A DNA stretch of 29,047 bases from a virus. This document shows positions 1 through 9,484 of the stretch, piece after piece; positions within the stretch are counted from its first letter, which is position 1, and each line of letters opens with the position of its first letter. The DNA lies in the IMG/VR virus record IMGVR_UViG_3300017742_000075, positions 1 to 29,047 of that record; one strand, 5' to 3'. Both the position numbers and the translations under genes were made by a program. The notes under the pieces are model-generated. The model made no database searches. It saw only the letters and a list, made by a program, of their open reading frames with translations, and was not told where the DNA came from.

Positions 1-1047
1 GATGCATACACAAAAACAGAAGTAGATAATTTAACAACAACACTGGATGGTGATCTTACAGGTTCAGTATTTGGAGATGATTCAACTTTACTTGTAGATG
101 GCAACAACAATAAAATTGTTGGTGCAGTAGATACAACAAGTTTAAGAACAAGTGATGAAACAATTGCACTTGGTTCTCAGGCAGGTAGAACAAGTCAAAG
201 TAACAGTGCAGTAGCAATAGGTAATCTCGCAGGCGTAACAACTCAAGGTGCAAGTTCAATAGCAATTGGTCCTCAGGCAGGTATGTCTGACCAAGGTGAC
301 AGGGCAGTGGCAATTGGGTCTGCCGGGGGAGCAACAACTCAAGGTGAAAAAGCAGTTGCAATTGGATTTACTGCTGGTCAAACAACTCAAGGCGCTAATG
401 CAGTAGCAATTGGAAATATGGCTGGTGTAACAACTCAAGGTGCGGCGGCAGTAGCAATTGGCGAAGAAGCAGGTAAAACTACACAAGGCAGTGATGCAAT
501 AGCCATTGGAGAACAAGCAGGTGAAGTGAACCAAGGTGCAGATGGAATAGCAATTGGTGACGAAGCAGGTCAAACAAACCAAGGTGCAGAATCAGTAGCA
601 ATTGGTTTCTTGGCTGGTGAAACGACCCAAGCGGCATCATCAATAGCAATTGGTTCCAAGGCAGGTAACACTGATCAACTTGGAGGCTCTGTTGCAATTG
701 GCTTTCAAGCAGGATTTACTACACAAGCCGAAGAAGCAGTAGCAATCGGTTATCAAGCAGGTGAAACAAACCAGGCGGCATCATCGATAGCAATTGGTGA
801 CGAAGCAGGTCAAACAAATCAAGGCGGAAATACAATAGCAATTGGTGAAAGAGCCGGTCATGCAAATCAACACGCAAACACAATTGTGATTAACGCCCAA
901 ACAGAGACTGCATTAGACACAACTCAAACAGGTGAGTTTTTAGTTAAACCGGTTAGACAAGTATCAGGCGGTACATTACCAACAGGATTTAAAACAGTAG
1001 GATACAATCCAACAACAGGTGAATTTATATACCTAGCAGGAGTATAG
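1..1047 (+). CDS. Tail fibre protein with YadA-like head repeats (5' end outside window)
   Basis: The reading frame is open from the first base, so the N-terminus lies upstream of the window; an internal ATG at 283 is not a credible start because the repeats run straight through it. The visible part starts with a short region (TKTEVDN, then a GSVFGDDSTLLVDG segment) typical of marine phage fibres. Fifteen 16-residue repeats of the form xIAIGxxAGxTxQGxx follow, resembling the YadA/Hep_Hag head repeats of trimeric adhesins. A non-repetitive C-terminal part (about 65 residues) ends the protein. The likely role is a trimeric beta-helical fibre in host recognition. The family assignment is by repeat pattern; the trimer and the receptor role are inferred. 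It is followed 16 nt later by another fibre gene. Confidence 0.8.
   Translation, partial: DAYTKTEVDNLTTTLDGDLTGSVFGDDSTLLVDGNNNKIVGAVDTTSLRTSDETIALGSQAGRTSQSNSAVAIGNLAGVTTQGASSIAIGPQAGMSDQGDRAVAIGSAGGATTQGEKAVAIGFTAGQTTQGANAVAIGNMAGVTTQGAAAVAIGEEAGKTTQGSDAIAIGEQAGEVNQGADGIAIGDEAGQTNQGAESVAIGFLAGETTQAASSIAIGSKAGNTDQLGGSVAIGFQAGFTTQAEEAVAIGYQAGETNQAASSIAIGDEAGQTNQGGNTIAIGERAGHANQHANTIVINAQTETALDTTQTGEFLVKPVRQVSGGTLPTGFKTVGYNPTTGEFIYLAGV
160..879 (+). repeat. Fifteen in-phase 48-nt repeats encoding 16-residue YadA-like units
   Basis: Units begin at 160, 208, 256 and every 48 nt up to 832, with a decayed unit at 880. Each encodes (A/S/T)-(V/I)-A-I-G-x-x-A-G-x-T-x-Q-x-x-x. The period is kept with no insertion or deletion, while the variable positions (after AIG and after Q) differ between units. 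Confidence 0.9.
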
Positions 1048-1063
1048 GAGTTAAATAATTAAT

Positions 1064-3958
1064 ATGGCAAACAGGATACCTTTAATAGTAGACACAACAG
1101 ACGGCAACAAGATAAAAGAATTACCGGTCAATGATAATCTTGATCTTACAAATTCTAATCTTGTCGGTGTTAATTCTGTTCAAACACAAACATTAAGTAT
1201 TGCTGGAACACCATTTTCATTACAATACAGCGAACTACAAGGCACACCCACAATACCAGCAGATATTTCAGATTTAACAGACACACAAAGTTTATTAGGA
1301 CAAGGTGGCGGTGGTGGAAATGTTACCATTCAAGGTGGTGGCGGATTAATTGTTACAGCAGATGATTCTGTGGCAAGAACTATATTGCCAGGCAACACAT
1401 TAAAAATTCAAGGTGCAGGTGATGTTACCACAGCACTTACAGAAGTAAATGGCACAGACATATTAACTATCACACACACTGGTTCAGGTGGTGGTGATGG
1501 AATAGACACAAATACCACTTACACATTGACTGGTGCAGATGGTGATGATGCCAACAGTAAAAAATTAAGATTAAGAGATAGTTCAGATGCTATTCAAGAT
1601 ATCACATTGGTTGCAGGATCAAATGTAGGTATCACAAGAGATTCCAATTCATTAACATTCACAAGTACGGATACTGATACAACCTACGGTATAGCAAGTG
1701 CTCAAGACGGAGATGGTGATCAAGTTTTAAGATTACAAAGTTCATCAGGAGCAACAGATGATGTTAAAATAAAAGCAGGTACAAATGTATCTGTAACAAG
1801 AACAGATGAAAATTCAATCACTATTAATAACACACAAACATTGTCCAATGCATTTGGCACAGTAAGAGTAGGTATTACAGATGTGGTAGCAGATTCTAGC
1901 AATGACACATTGACTCTAGTACCTGGTACAGGCATTGTGATTACACCTAATGCTGGCAATGACACTATTCAAATTGATAGTTCTATCACAGAGCCAAATG
2001 TTTTTCAAACTATAGGTTCAGATTCAGGAAATAAAACAGCAGGCACTACAACTGATACTTTGAATGTTGTGGGTGGATCATCTATTTCTACAAGTATTGT
2101 GGGAAGTACATTAACAATCAACTACACAGGTAACGTAGGTGGTGAAGCCAACAACTTTGAAATTGTTGCTATAGGTACTCCAGGAGATAATGTTGAATTA
2201 ATAGCAGACGATCCTAACGATGTGTTGTACATAGGCAGTGGATCAGGAATCACTGTAAGTGCTACCGGAACCGGTACAGGACCTGGTGGTGCAGTTGACC
2301 AAGTGTTAATAACAAACTCAGCACCTAACGTAGATCAAAATATTTTTTACAAAGTGGCAGATGATACTGATACATTAATTACTGCTTCAAGCATCACAGA
2401 CACATTGAGTATTGTGGGTGGAGCAGACATTTCAACTTCTGTGGTTGCTGGCAAATTACAAATTGCATACACAGGAGCCAACAACAATTTCAATGTATCT
2501 GATAACTTTGCTTACAAAACTATTGCAATAACACCATCAGGTGGATCAACAACTGCAAATTCAAACGTAGACACATTAAACTTCCAATCAGGCAATGGAA
2601 TTTCAATGACTGCTACAAATGATTTAATCACAATCACAAACACTGCACCAAATGTTGATCAAAACATATTTCAAAATGTATTAGCAGGTGGAGTAACAAT
2701 CACAGCAGATACATCTACAGACACATTGGCATTCGTGGCAGGCACAGGTATTACTGTCACTGGAGATGCTACAGGTGATCAAGTAACAATCACAAACTCA
2801 GCACCCAATGTGGATCAAAATATTTTTGCTTCTGTAGTATATGGTGCCACTTCTATAACTCCTGCTACTTCAAGTCAAGCATTGACATTGGTAAATGGTG
2901 GAGGAGTTGATTTTACTTTAAATAATACAGGTAAATCATTAACAATCGCCAACACATCTCCAAATGTGGATCAAAATATTTTCAACACTGTTAGAGTTTC
3001 AGGACAAACAGATGTAACCACTGCTTCAGTAAATGGTGTATTAACTTTTGTGGCAGGCACAAACACAACATTAACAACAGACAATACAGGCAAATCTGTA
3101 ACAATAAATTCTTCAGGTTCAACACAAAATTTATTCTCAACTATAGATGCTGAAACAGGCAGTGCCACAGCATCAAGTGCCACTGATACATTTACAATCA
3201 ATGGTGATCCTTTATCTGGAATACAAACTGCGATTGCTGGAAACGTATTAACAATTACAAATACAAATCCAGCCTCAAATCAAAATTTATTTGAAACTAT
3301 TAATGCTGATTCAGGCACTCCATACCAGGCGGCTTCGGCAGTTGATGAATTAACTTTTCAAGGTGGTACAGATATATCAACCACTGTTGGTGCTAACGGA
3401 TTAATCACTATCAGTTACACAGGTGGTGGTGGTGGAGGTAGTCAGAATTTGTGGTCAACCATTACAGGTGATTCTGGATTTACCACAGCAAACACAACCA
3501 CAGACAATTTGACTATTGCTGGTGGTACAGGTATCACATCAGCAGTGACAGGTGACACATTAACAATAAGTTCAGATATAGGCACAAGAGGCACAGTGGC
3601 AGGCACAACAAGTTCTATTGCCAACAACGCATCTACTAATTTAGATATCACTGGACACAAAGGTTACTTCTTGTACAAGATTCAAACATCGGCGGCGGCA
3701 TGGGTTAGAATTTATTCAAGTGCTTCTGTTAGAACATCAGATTCAGCAAGAAGTGAAACATCTGATCCTACACCAGGTTCAGGAGTGATAGCAGAAGCAA
3801 TCACAACAGGTGCTCAAACAGTTTTGATTACACCGTTTGCAGGTGGCTTTAATGATGAAAATCCGGTGACAACTACTATTCCATGTGCTGTAACTAACAA
3901 AAGTGGATCCACGCAAACAATCACAGTAACATTGACAGTAGTACCAGTAGAGGTATAA
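1064..3958 (+). CDS. Large repetitive tail fibre protein
   Basis: This 964-residue protein is rich in Gly, Thr, Ser, Asn and Asp and poor in Lys and Cys, as in beta-structured phage fibres. Residues from about 310 to 837 hold around ten degenerate repeats of about 50-55 residues. Each begins near N-(V/L)-(D/F)-QN-(I/L)-F, continues to a DTL-x-(I/V)-x-GG-x-x-I core and ends in ITNT or similar. The last roughly 110 residues form a non-repeated domain beginning near GHKGYFLYK that looks like a globular tip. The start ATG follows a GGAG 13 nt upstream. It lies between another fibre gene and a subtilisin-like protease. Which fibre of the T4 plan it corresponds to cannot be told from the sequence. 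Confidence 0.8.
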   Translation: MANRIPLIVDTTDGNKIKELPVNDNLDLTNSNLVGVNSVQTQTLSIAGTPFSLQYSELQGTPTIPADISDLTDTQSLLGQGGGGGNVTIQGGGGLIVTADDSVARTILPGNTLKIQGAGDVTTALTEVNGTDILTITHTGSGGGDGIDTNTTYTLTGADGDDANSKKLRLRDSSDAIQDITLVAGSNVGITRDSNSLTFTSTDTDTTYGIASAQDGDGDQVLRLQSSSGATDDVKIKAGTNVSVTRTDENSITINNTQTLSNAFGTVRVGITDVVADSSNDTLTLVPGTGIVITPNAGNDTIQIDSSITEPNVFQTIGSDSGNKTAGTTTDTLNVVGGSSISTSIVGSTLTINYTGNVGGEANNFEIVAIGTPGDNVELIADDPNDVLYIGSGSGITVSATGTGTGPGGAVDQVLITNSAPNVDQNIFYKVADDTDTLITASSITDTLSIVGGADISTSVVAGKLQIAYTGANNNFNVSDNFAYKTIAITPSGGSTTANSNVDTLNFQSGNGISMTATNDLITITNTAPNVDQNIFQNVLAGGVTITADTSTDTLAFVAGTGITVTGDATGDQVTITNSAPNVDQNIFASVVYGATSITPATSSQALTLVNGGGVDFTLNNTGKSLTIANTSPNVDQNIFNTVRVSGQTDVTTASVNGVLTFVAGTNTTLTTDNTGKSVTINSSGSTQNLFSTIDAETGSATASSATDTFTINGDPLSGIQTAIAGNVLTITNTNPASNQNLFETINADSGTPYQAASAVDELTFQGGTDISTTVGANGLITISYTGGGGGGSQNLWSTITGDSGFTTANTTTDNLTIAGGTGITSAVTGDTLTISSDIGTRGTVAGTTSSIANNASTNLDITGHKGYFLYKIQTSAAAWVRIYSSASVRTSDSARSETSDPTPGSGVIAEAITTGAQTVLITPFAGGFNDENPVTTTIPCAVTNKSGSTQTITVTLTVVPVEV
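1997..3574 (+). repeat. About ten degenerate 50-55-residue fibre repeats
   Basis: The NVDQNIF-type motif recurs in the 964-residue fibre, including four near-identical PNVDQNIF copies and related EPNVF, QNLF and SQNLW starts. DNA identity between units is patchy, so the repeat is best seen in the protein. Confidence 0.75.
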
Positions 3959-3959
3959 T

Positions 3960-5639
3960 ATGTCAGACACTCTTAAAGAGTATATAGTAACACTTCATAA
4001 CTTTGAAAATTTAGATTCTTTCTATAATGACATGGAAACTCCTGGTGGAGACCTTTATATTCCCAACAGATCAGTAGATGTCAAGCATAGAAGAAACATA
4101 AGCAGAAACACTCACTATATGCTTAATGATGCAGAAGCAGAAACTTTACGAAATGATTCAAGAGTTCTAGCAGTAGAACAACCACCTTCAGCATTAGGTA
4201 TACAAAAAATTGCACATTGGGAACAAACTTCCAATTTTGAAAAAGATAATAGCATATTCGGAAATTTTAATAATACTGATAAAAATTGGGGATTATTAAG
4301 AGTAACAGAAGGATCTAATTTAGCCAATTGGGGAACTAACGGTTCATTTACACAAACCAATCAAACAGTAAAAACAACAAGCAGTGGCAAAAATGTTGAC
4401 GTGGTGATGGTTGATTCACATATTAAAACTGATCACCCTGAATTTGCAGTTAATTCAGACGGATCAGGAGGATCAAGAGTGCAACAATTTAATTGGTTGA
4501 GTTTAAATTCTCAACTGGGAATCAATGCAGGATCAAGCAACTATGATTATTCTGATATAAGTAGCAACCATGGCACACACACAACAGGCACAGTGGCAGG
4601 CAATACTCAAGGTTGGGCAAGAGATGCCAACATTTATTATATGGAATTTAGTTACACAGGAACATTCACTCCAGGTAATTGGGAACTTTACCTTTATGAT
4701 TACATTAGAGAGTGGCACAAAACAAAAGCAGTTAATCCTGTAACAGGTAGAAGAAATCCTACTGTGTGTAATAATAGTTGGGGGTACAGTTACGGTGATA
4801 TTCCTCTTTCAGGTATTAACGGTCATACCTACAGAGGAACATTTACTGATATTTCAGGTCAACCAGATGCAACCAAAAAAACATCACTGGAAACATATGG
4901 TGTGCCGGTTCCTGCAAGTACATACCTATTTCGTATGCCGGCAGTATCGGCGGGAGTTGATGCTGATGTGGTAGACGCCATTGCAGACGGAGTAATAATG
5001 GTAGGCTCTGCTGGTAACAGTTATTGGCCTTGTGTAAAAAATGCCAATGCAAATTATAACAATAGTATAAGATTTGGTGTGAGTGATTATGTTCACTCAC
5101 AAGGATCAAGTCCTGCAAGAGTAATGATATGTGTCGGCAATGCTGGCACAAAAACTCAACAATATAAAGATACAAGCAGTAATTATGGAGACAGAGTCGA
5201 CATCTGGGCGCCTGGAGAAAACATTATTTCTGCAGTTTATAACGGTCCCGGAGATGAAACACCTACTCCTTACACTAATACATTGACCGATACAAGGGAC
5301 AGTAATTATTATATCGCATCTATATCAGGAACAAGTATGAGTGGTCCACAAGTCGCAGGTGTATTGGCTAGTAGAGCAGAACAAGATCCTAACATGACTC
5401 ATGCCGAAGCATTAGATTATTTGATTGATAATTCAACATCAGGAGACATAAGCAGTACTGGTAGTGATTATGGGGACAGTGAATGGTTAGGTGATGGATC
5501 AATTAATGATCAAAACAAATATTTGAGATACATTTATCATAGACCATTAAACGGAACAGCATTTCCACATCAAGATCATAAAAAAAGACCAGTATCAGGG
5601 TCGGTATATCCAAGAAATAAGGTTAGACATAAAGGATAA
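3960..5639 (+). CDS. Subtilisin-like serine protease (peptidase S8) in the fibre cluster
   Basis: The 559-residue protein carries a full S8 triad. Asp152 lies in VVMVDSHIKTDHPEF, His204 in NHGTHTTGTVAG and Ser459 in SGTSMSGPQVAG. Asn353 in GSAGNS is the expected oxyanion-hole residue. Residues 1-75 (EYIVTL, YIPNRSVDV, RVLAVEQ) look like an inhibitor-I9-type propeptide region, although there is no secretion signal. The start is the ATG 1 nt after the fibre stop, with a GAGG Shine-Dalgarno about 7 nt upstream. Its place between fibre genes suggests a virion-associated enzyme that matures fibres or cuts host-surface proteins; which one cannot be told from sequence. The residues that define the family are all present, so the enzyme call is firm. 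Confidence 0.92.
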   Translation: MSDTLKEYIVTLHNFENLDSFYNDMETPGGDLYIPNRSVDVKHRRNISRNTHYMLNDAEAETLRNDSRVLAVEQPPSALGIQKIAHWEQTSNFEKDNSIFGNFNNTDKNWGLLRVTEGSNLANWGTNGSFTQTNQTVKTTSSGKNVDVVMVDSHIKTDHPEFAVNSDGSGGSRVQQFNWLSLNSQLGINAGSSNYDYSDISSNHGTHTTGTVAGNTQGWARDANIYYMEFSYTGTFTPGNWELYLYDYIREWHKTKAVNPVTGRRNPTVCNNSWGYSYGDIPLSGINGHTYRGTFTDISGQPDATKKTSLETYGVPVPASTYLFRMPAVSAGVDADVVDAIADGVIMVGSAGNSYWPCVKNANANYNNSIRFGVSDYVHSQGSSPARVMICVGNAGTKTQQYKDTSSNYGDRVDIWAPGENIISAVYNGPGDETPTPYTNTLTDTRDSNYYIASISGTSMSGPQVAGVLASRAEQDPNMTHAEALDYLIDNSTSGDISSTGSDYGDSEWLGDGSINDQNKYLRYIYHRPLNGTAFPHQDHKKRPVSGSVYPRNKVRHKG

Positions 5640-5642
5640 ATA
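5635..5642 (+). promoter_or_regulatory. T4-late-type motif GATAAATA (weak candidate)
   Basis: GATAAATA covers the stop codon of the protease gene and ends only 5 nt before the next ATG. It matches the other late motifs here, but a start site placed as in T4 would fall at or near the ATG, so it may be a chance product of the stop codon. Confidence 0.4.
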
Positions 5643-5647
5643 TTGTT

Positions 5648-6325
5648 ATGGCAATCAGCACAATCAACATAGGAACACTAGCAAACGACGGTACAGGTGA
5701 TGATCTGAGAGAAGCCTTTGTTAAGGTTAATAACAACTTCACTGAACTAGACGCTCGTCAGGCAGAAAACACAACAGCATCTAATAAATTAGCAGATGAT
5801 GGTACAACAAAAGGTGTGTTTGCCGCAAAAACTAATGATAATTTAAGTTTTAAAAATTTAAAAGCAGGACCTAATGTTTCATTAAGTGCTGATAACAATC
5901 AAATTACAATTACATCATCAGGTATTGTGAGCATATTGTTCACAACTGATGTAGGTTCTTTAACACCAATTGGTTCTCAAGGTCAAGTTACTGTGCTAGG
6001 TACAGGTGGAACAACCACTGCAGGTAGTGGATCAAACATTACAATAAATTCAGCACTAGCAAACGAAACTTCACCCACACTATCAGCAACTTTAAATGCT
6101 GGTGGAAACAATTTTACAAACGTTGGCACAATAACAGGAAACAATTTTAACGGTTTAGTTAAAGGTGTAGACATCGATGACTTAGACAGTCTTGTTGGAT
6201 TTGATTTTGGCGGTGTACAAAATCCTGTAAACAACTTGTTACAATGGCTTGAATCTTTCAATCCAGTGAATATGGGCACGATAGCGTCGCCTACAGCAAC
6301 TGGCATTGACTTTGGATCTATCTAA
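5648..6325 (+). CDS. Fibre/baseplate-associated structural protein
   Basis: This 225-residue protein begins with an INIGTLANDGTGDDLREAF segment followed by VNNNFTELD, an N-terminal module that I recall as common in structural proteins of T4-like cyanophages and pelagiphages. The rest is Gly/Thr/Asn-rich with short beta-like segments (VTVLGTGGTTTAGSGSNI) similar in style to the neighbouring fibres. The final part (from about residue 170) is less repetitive. A related N-terminal pattern (GxDNxSxGFRDNFN) occurs in the protein starting at 9485, so the two may attach to the same part of the virion. The exact T4 counterpart is unknown. Confidence 0.6.
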   Translation: MAISTINIGTLANDGTGDDLREAFVKVNNNFTELDARQAENTTASNKLADDGTTKGVFAAKTNDNLSFKNLKAGPNVSLSADNNQITITSSGIVSILFTTDVGSLTPIGSQGQVTVLGTGGTTTAGSGSNITINSALANETSPTLSATLNAGGNNFTNVGTITGNNFNGLVKGVDIDDLDSLVGFDFGGVQNPVNNLLQWLESFNPVNMGTIASPTATGIDFGSI

Positions 6326-6339
6326 GCATTTTACAACTC

Positions 6340-6348
6340 GATAAATAC
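6340..6348 (+). promoter_or_regulatory. T4-late-type promoter motif GATAAATAC
   Basis: GATAAATAC lies in the 30-nt gap before the ATG at 6356, ending 8 nt upstream of it. T4 late promoters have only a TATAAATA -10 element recognised by the late sigma gp55. No -35 element is apparent here. Confidence 0.65.
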
Positions 6349-6355
6349 ATATATC

Positions 6356-9300
6356 ATGCATGATTTATGGACAGTTCAAACCGGTTATAATTTAGGTACA
6401 TATCAAGAAAGAGTACCAGCAACAATCACATTACCTATTTCAGGTGCTGATTCAATTGTAACAATAGCAGGCACAATACCTCCTGGATTAAGATTAGAAG
6501 GTCAAACTCTGATAGGAACACCATTTCAAGTCAGTAGATCAACACAATTTGAATTTTGTTTAAGAGCCAAACACGATACAAGAATTCAAGATAGAACTTT
6601 CACAGTTAATATTGAAGGTGCCGATGCACCAACATGGATTACACCATCAGGTACACTTCCAATTGGAGCAGACAGCCAACTGTTTATCTTGGACAGTTCA
6701 TATGTAGACTTTCAACTAGAGGCTCAAGATGCTGATTTAAGTGCCAACACAGTTTTAGAATATTATATTCCAGAAGGTGGTGGAGAATTACCACCAGGAT
6801 TAACATTAAGTCAGTCAGGTAAAATTTCTGGGTTAGTGGATCCTATCAAAGCACTTGATATTTTATCCAGCACAGGCTATTATGATTCCAACGATTATGC
6901 ATCAGCACCGTTTGACTTTGGATTACAAGGATCAATTGCAAATAAAAGTTTTTATTTTGATGTGCAAGAGTTTTCAGACTTGTACAATCAACAAGTAAGT
7001 AACAGGAATCAAAGAAAATTAAATCGCTTTTATAATTTTACAGTGAATGTGACTGACGGTGATTCAACTATAAGTAGAATATTCAAAATATTTGTAGTAG
7101 GTGACGACTTTTTAAGAGCAGACAATACGATTATGCAGATAGGAACAGGCATATTCACATCAGATGGAACATTTTTAAGAACTCCGCAATGGTTAACACC
7201 ATCGGACTTAGGTTTTAAAAGAGCCAATAACTATGTTACAATATTTTTAGAACTGTATGATCCAAACACAGTGCCTGGAACTATCAGTTATATTTTAGAA
7301 AGCACAAACAGTGATAATTCTACTTCTACTATACCACCAGGTATGACTTTGGATCCCATCACAGGAGAAATAGCAGGTAGAGTTCCTTACCAACCTGCTG
7401 TAACCAAAGAATATAAATTTACAGTAAGTGCAGTTAGAGCCGGAACAGGCAGTGATTTAGTCACAGTGGTTATTACTCCATACGAAGACCAACAACAAGG
7501 TGGAGATAAATTAAAAATACAAAAATTACCAGTAGGTCTAGCAGATGGATTAGATGATTTAGAAAGTTTAGTTGGTAAAAAGATAACAATTAACAAAGAA
7601 GAATACACAATCTTAGGAGTAGATGGAGCAGATCAAGATTATGAAGTGCTTACATTGAATAGAAATCTTACAGCATCTGATTTAAAAGTTTATACTGGTA
7701 CAGTGTACGATCCTAATGATTATAAAAACGGAATTCAAACAACAATAACAAGAGCAAACAATGAAATATTTGTTTACAATAGAATATCTAAAGACAACTA
7801 CAAAGGTAGAACATTAAGAATTGGTTCTAATGAATATATTATTTCAGACATACAGTCTTTACTAGCAGAAGGTGAACCTGCATTACAAGGAATTGCTAAT
7901 GCCACAGCAATGGAAAAATTAGTTTTAAATATTCCTTTAGTGGACAGTTTTGTTAATGAACAAAATATTAGTATAGCGGCATTTCAAAATGTGCCATACA
8001 GCAAAAACTTTTTATTAAACAGCACAGACACTCAACCCACAGCAACAAAGACATTTACTGTCAAGGTGTTGGGCGAAGTGGACAGTACACTGACATGGAA
8101 CACTGCATCAGCATTGGGAACGTTAAAAGCAAACCTAACAAGCCATTTAAAGTTAGAAGCAACTAGCACAGTCGCAGATGCTAAAATGAAATACTTATTA
8201 ATGAGTGGTTCTTTGCCTCCAGGATTAAGTCTATCGTTGGATGGAGAAATTGTAGGAAATGTTAGATTGTACAGTGAAAATTCTTTACCGGGTATAACAT
8301 CATTTGATAACAATTTGTTAATACTTGATGGCGGAACAACCACAGTGGATGAAAGTTATTCATTTACAGTAAGAGCTCAAGATAGATTTGGATTTAGTTC
8401 TGTTGAACGTACATTTAATTTAATAATAAACACAGATGTTACAAAAACATTTACAGATTTATATGCTCAACCATTATTAAAATCATCACAACGAAGTTAT
8501 TTCAAAGATTTTATCAGTAATACAAACATATTTGAAATAGACAAAATTTATAGACCCAATGATCCAGATTTTGGGTTACAAAAAAATATGCGTATGCTGG
8601 TTTATTCAGGAATAGAAAAGAAAGTTGTTGGTAATTATGTGACAGCAGTGTCAAAAAATCATAAACGTTCTAGATTTAACTTTGGAGATATAAAAACAGC
8701 AGTGGCAAAGTATCCTGGAACTAACAATATTGCCTACGAATTAGTGTATGCTGATGTTATAGACGTTAGAGATTCAAAAAGTTTAAGCACAAGAACATCA
8801 TTCAAAATAAATCCACAAACTACATTCAAAGTTAATCAAACTCAGTTGGAAGTTACAGATGATTCAACGAAATTAAATGTTGGAGGTTCTGCTTACACTA
8901 TTTTTGCTCAAGCAAATTCAAGTTTATCTATTTCAGGTGTAGGAACTAGTTTAGAAATATTTGCAAGAACAGGTAGATTGCTAGTTGATGTACCTAATGG
9001 AGAATTATTAATAGATATGCAGTCAGGACCTGATTTAGTAGTAGGAACTGTGGAACAAATAACTGGAGATCCATTTAGATTTAGACCAAAAAATTCTGTA
9101 ATCAAAGTGGACAGTGATTTATTGACAGCAAGTATGAGCAATGATGAAATAAGATACATCAGTAACATTTCTAATATGAGAGACAATATCAAATCGTTAG
9201 GCACAACTGAAGGAGGATTATTACCTCTTTGGATGCGTACAGCACAGACTGGTAATCAAGCATTAGGATATACCACAGCAGTACCATTGTGTTATTGTAA

Positions 9301-9457
9301 AGAAGGAACTAGTCAAAATATCGCTCTAGCAGTGAAAAACAGCGGATTTGATATTAAAAATATTAATTTTGAAATTGATAGATACATCGTGGCAGGAACA
9401 GAGGGCAATAGTGCTGATCAATACATACTCTTTCCTAACTATCAATATAATGTATAA
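6356..9457 (+). CDS. Large virion protein with Ig-like (He_PIG) motifs
   Basis: This is a 1033-residue structural protein. Four copies of the putative-Ig (He_PIG) signature (I/L)PPG(L/M)-x-L...G-x-(I/L)-x-G occur near residues 41-54, 145-159, 326-340 and 620-634. Each is followed by a strand-rich region ending in a Y/F-x-F-x-V pattern such as YKFTVSA. The N-terminus (MHDLWTVQTGYNLGTYQE) has no signal peptide. The C-terminal half is less repetitive and ends in a compact region with one Cys pair (LCYCKEG). It sits between late-type motifs and among fibre genes, so it is probably a baseplate or fibre component. The Ig-like motifs are visible; the location in the virion is inferred from context. 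Confidence 0.7.
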   Translation: MHDLWTVQTGYNLGTYQERVPATITLPISGADSIVTIAGTIPPGLRLEGQTLIGTPFQVSRSTQFEFCLRAKHDTRIQDRTFTVNIEGADAPTWITPSGTLPIGADSQLFILDSSYVDFQLEAQDADLSANTVLEYYIPEGGGELPPGLTLSQSGKISGLVDPIKALDILSSTGYYDSNDYASAPFDFGLQGSIANKSFYFDVQEFSDLYNQQVSNRNQRKLNRFYNFTVNVTDGDSTISRIFKIFVVGDDFLRADNTIMQIGTGIFTSDGTFLRTPQWLTPSDLGFKRANNYVTIFLELYDPNTVPGTISYILESTNSDNSTSTIPPGMTLDPITGEIAGRVPYQPAVTKEYKFTVSAVRAGTGSDLVTVVITPYEDQQQGGDKLKIQKLPVGLADGLDDLESLVGKKITINKEEYTILGVDGADQDYEVLTLNRNLTASDLKVYTGTVYDPNDYKNGIQTTITRANNEIFVYNRISKDNYKGRTLRIGSNEYIISDIQSLLAEGEPALQGIANATAMEKLVLNIPLVDSFVNEQNISIAAFQNVPYSKNFLLNSTDTQPTATKTFTVKVLGEVDSTLTWNTASALGTLKANLTSHLKLEATSTVADAKMKYLLMSGSLPPGLSLSLDGEIVGNVRLYSENSLPGITSFDNNLLILDGGTTTVDESYSFTVRAQDRFGFSSVERTFNLIINTDVTKTFTDLYAQPLLKSSQRSYFKDFISNTNIFEIDKIYRPNDPDFGLQKNMRMLVYSGIEKKVVGNYVTAVSKNHKRSRFNFGDIKTAVAKYPGTNNIAYELVYADVIDVRDSKSLSTRTSFKINPQTTFKVNQTQLEVTDDSTKLNVGGSAYTIFAQANSSLSISGVGTSLEIFARTGRLLVDVPNGELLIDMQSGPDLVVGTVEQITGDPFRFRPKNSVIKVDSDLLTASMSNDEIRYISNISNMRDNIKSLGTTEGGLLPLWMRTAQTGNQALGYTTAVPLCYCKEGTSQNIALAVKNSGFDIKNINFEIDRYIVAGTEGNSADQYILFPNYQYNV

Positions 9458-9465
9458 GATAAATA
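9458..9465 (+). promoter_or_regulatory. T4-late-type promoter motif GATAAATA
   Basis: GATAAATA starts immediately after the stop codon of the 1033-residue gene and ends 19 nt before the ATG at 9485. An AGGA Shine-Dalgarno lies between them (9471-9474), which is the expected layout for a late transcript with a short leader. Confidence 0.7.
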
Positions 9466-9484
9466 ACAGTAGGAAACAACTATT

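Noticed and set aside
256-697. Minus-strand ORFs across the YadA-like repeats
   Set aside because: They are out-of-frame shadows of the repeat, with low-complexity His/Leu/Cys/Ser-rich translations and no start signals.
3932-3959. TTGACA-N16-TATAAT at the end of the 964-residue fibre gene
   Set aside because: The -10 directly touches the protease ATG, so transcripts would start inside the gene past its start codon; the 6-nt geometry seen elsewhere is missing. Probably a chance match in coding sequence.
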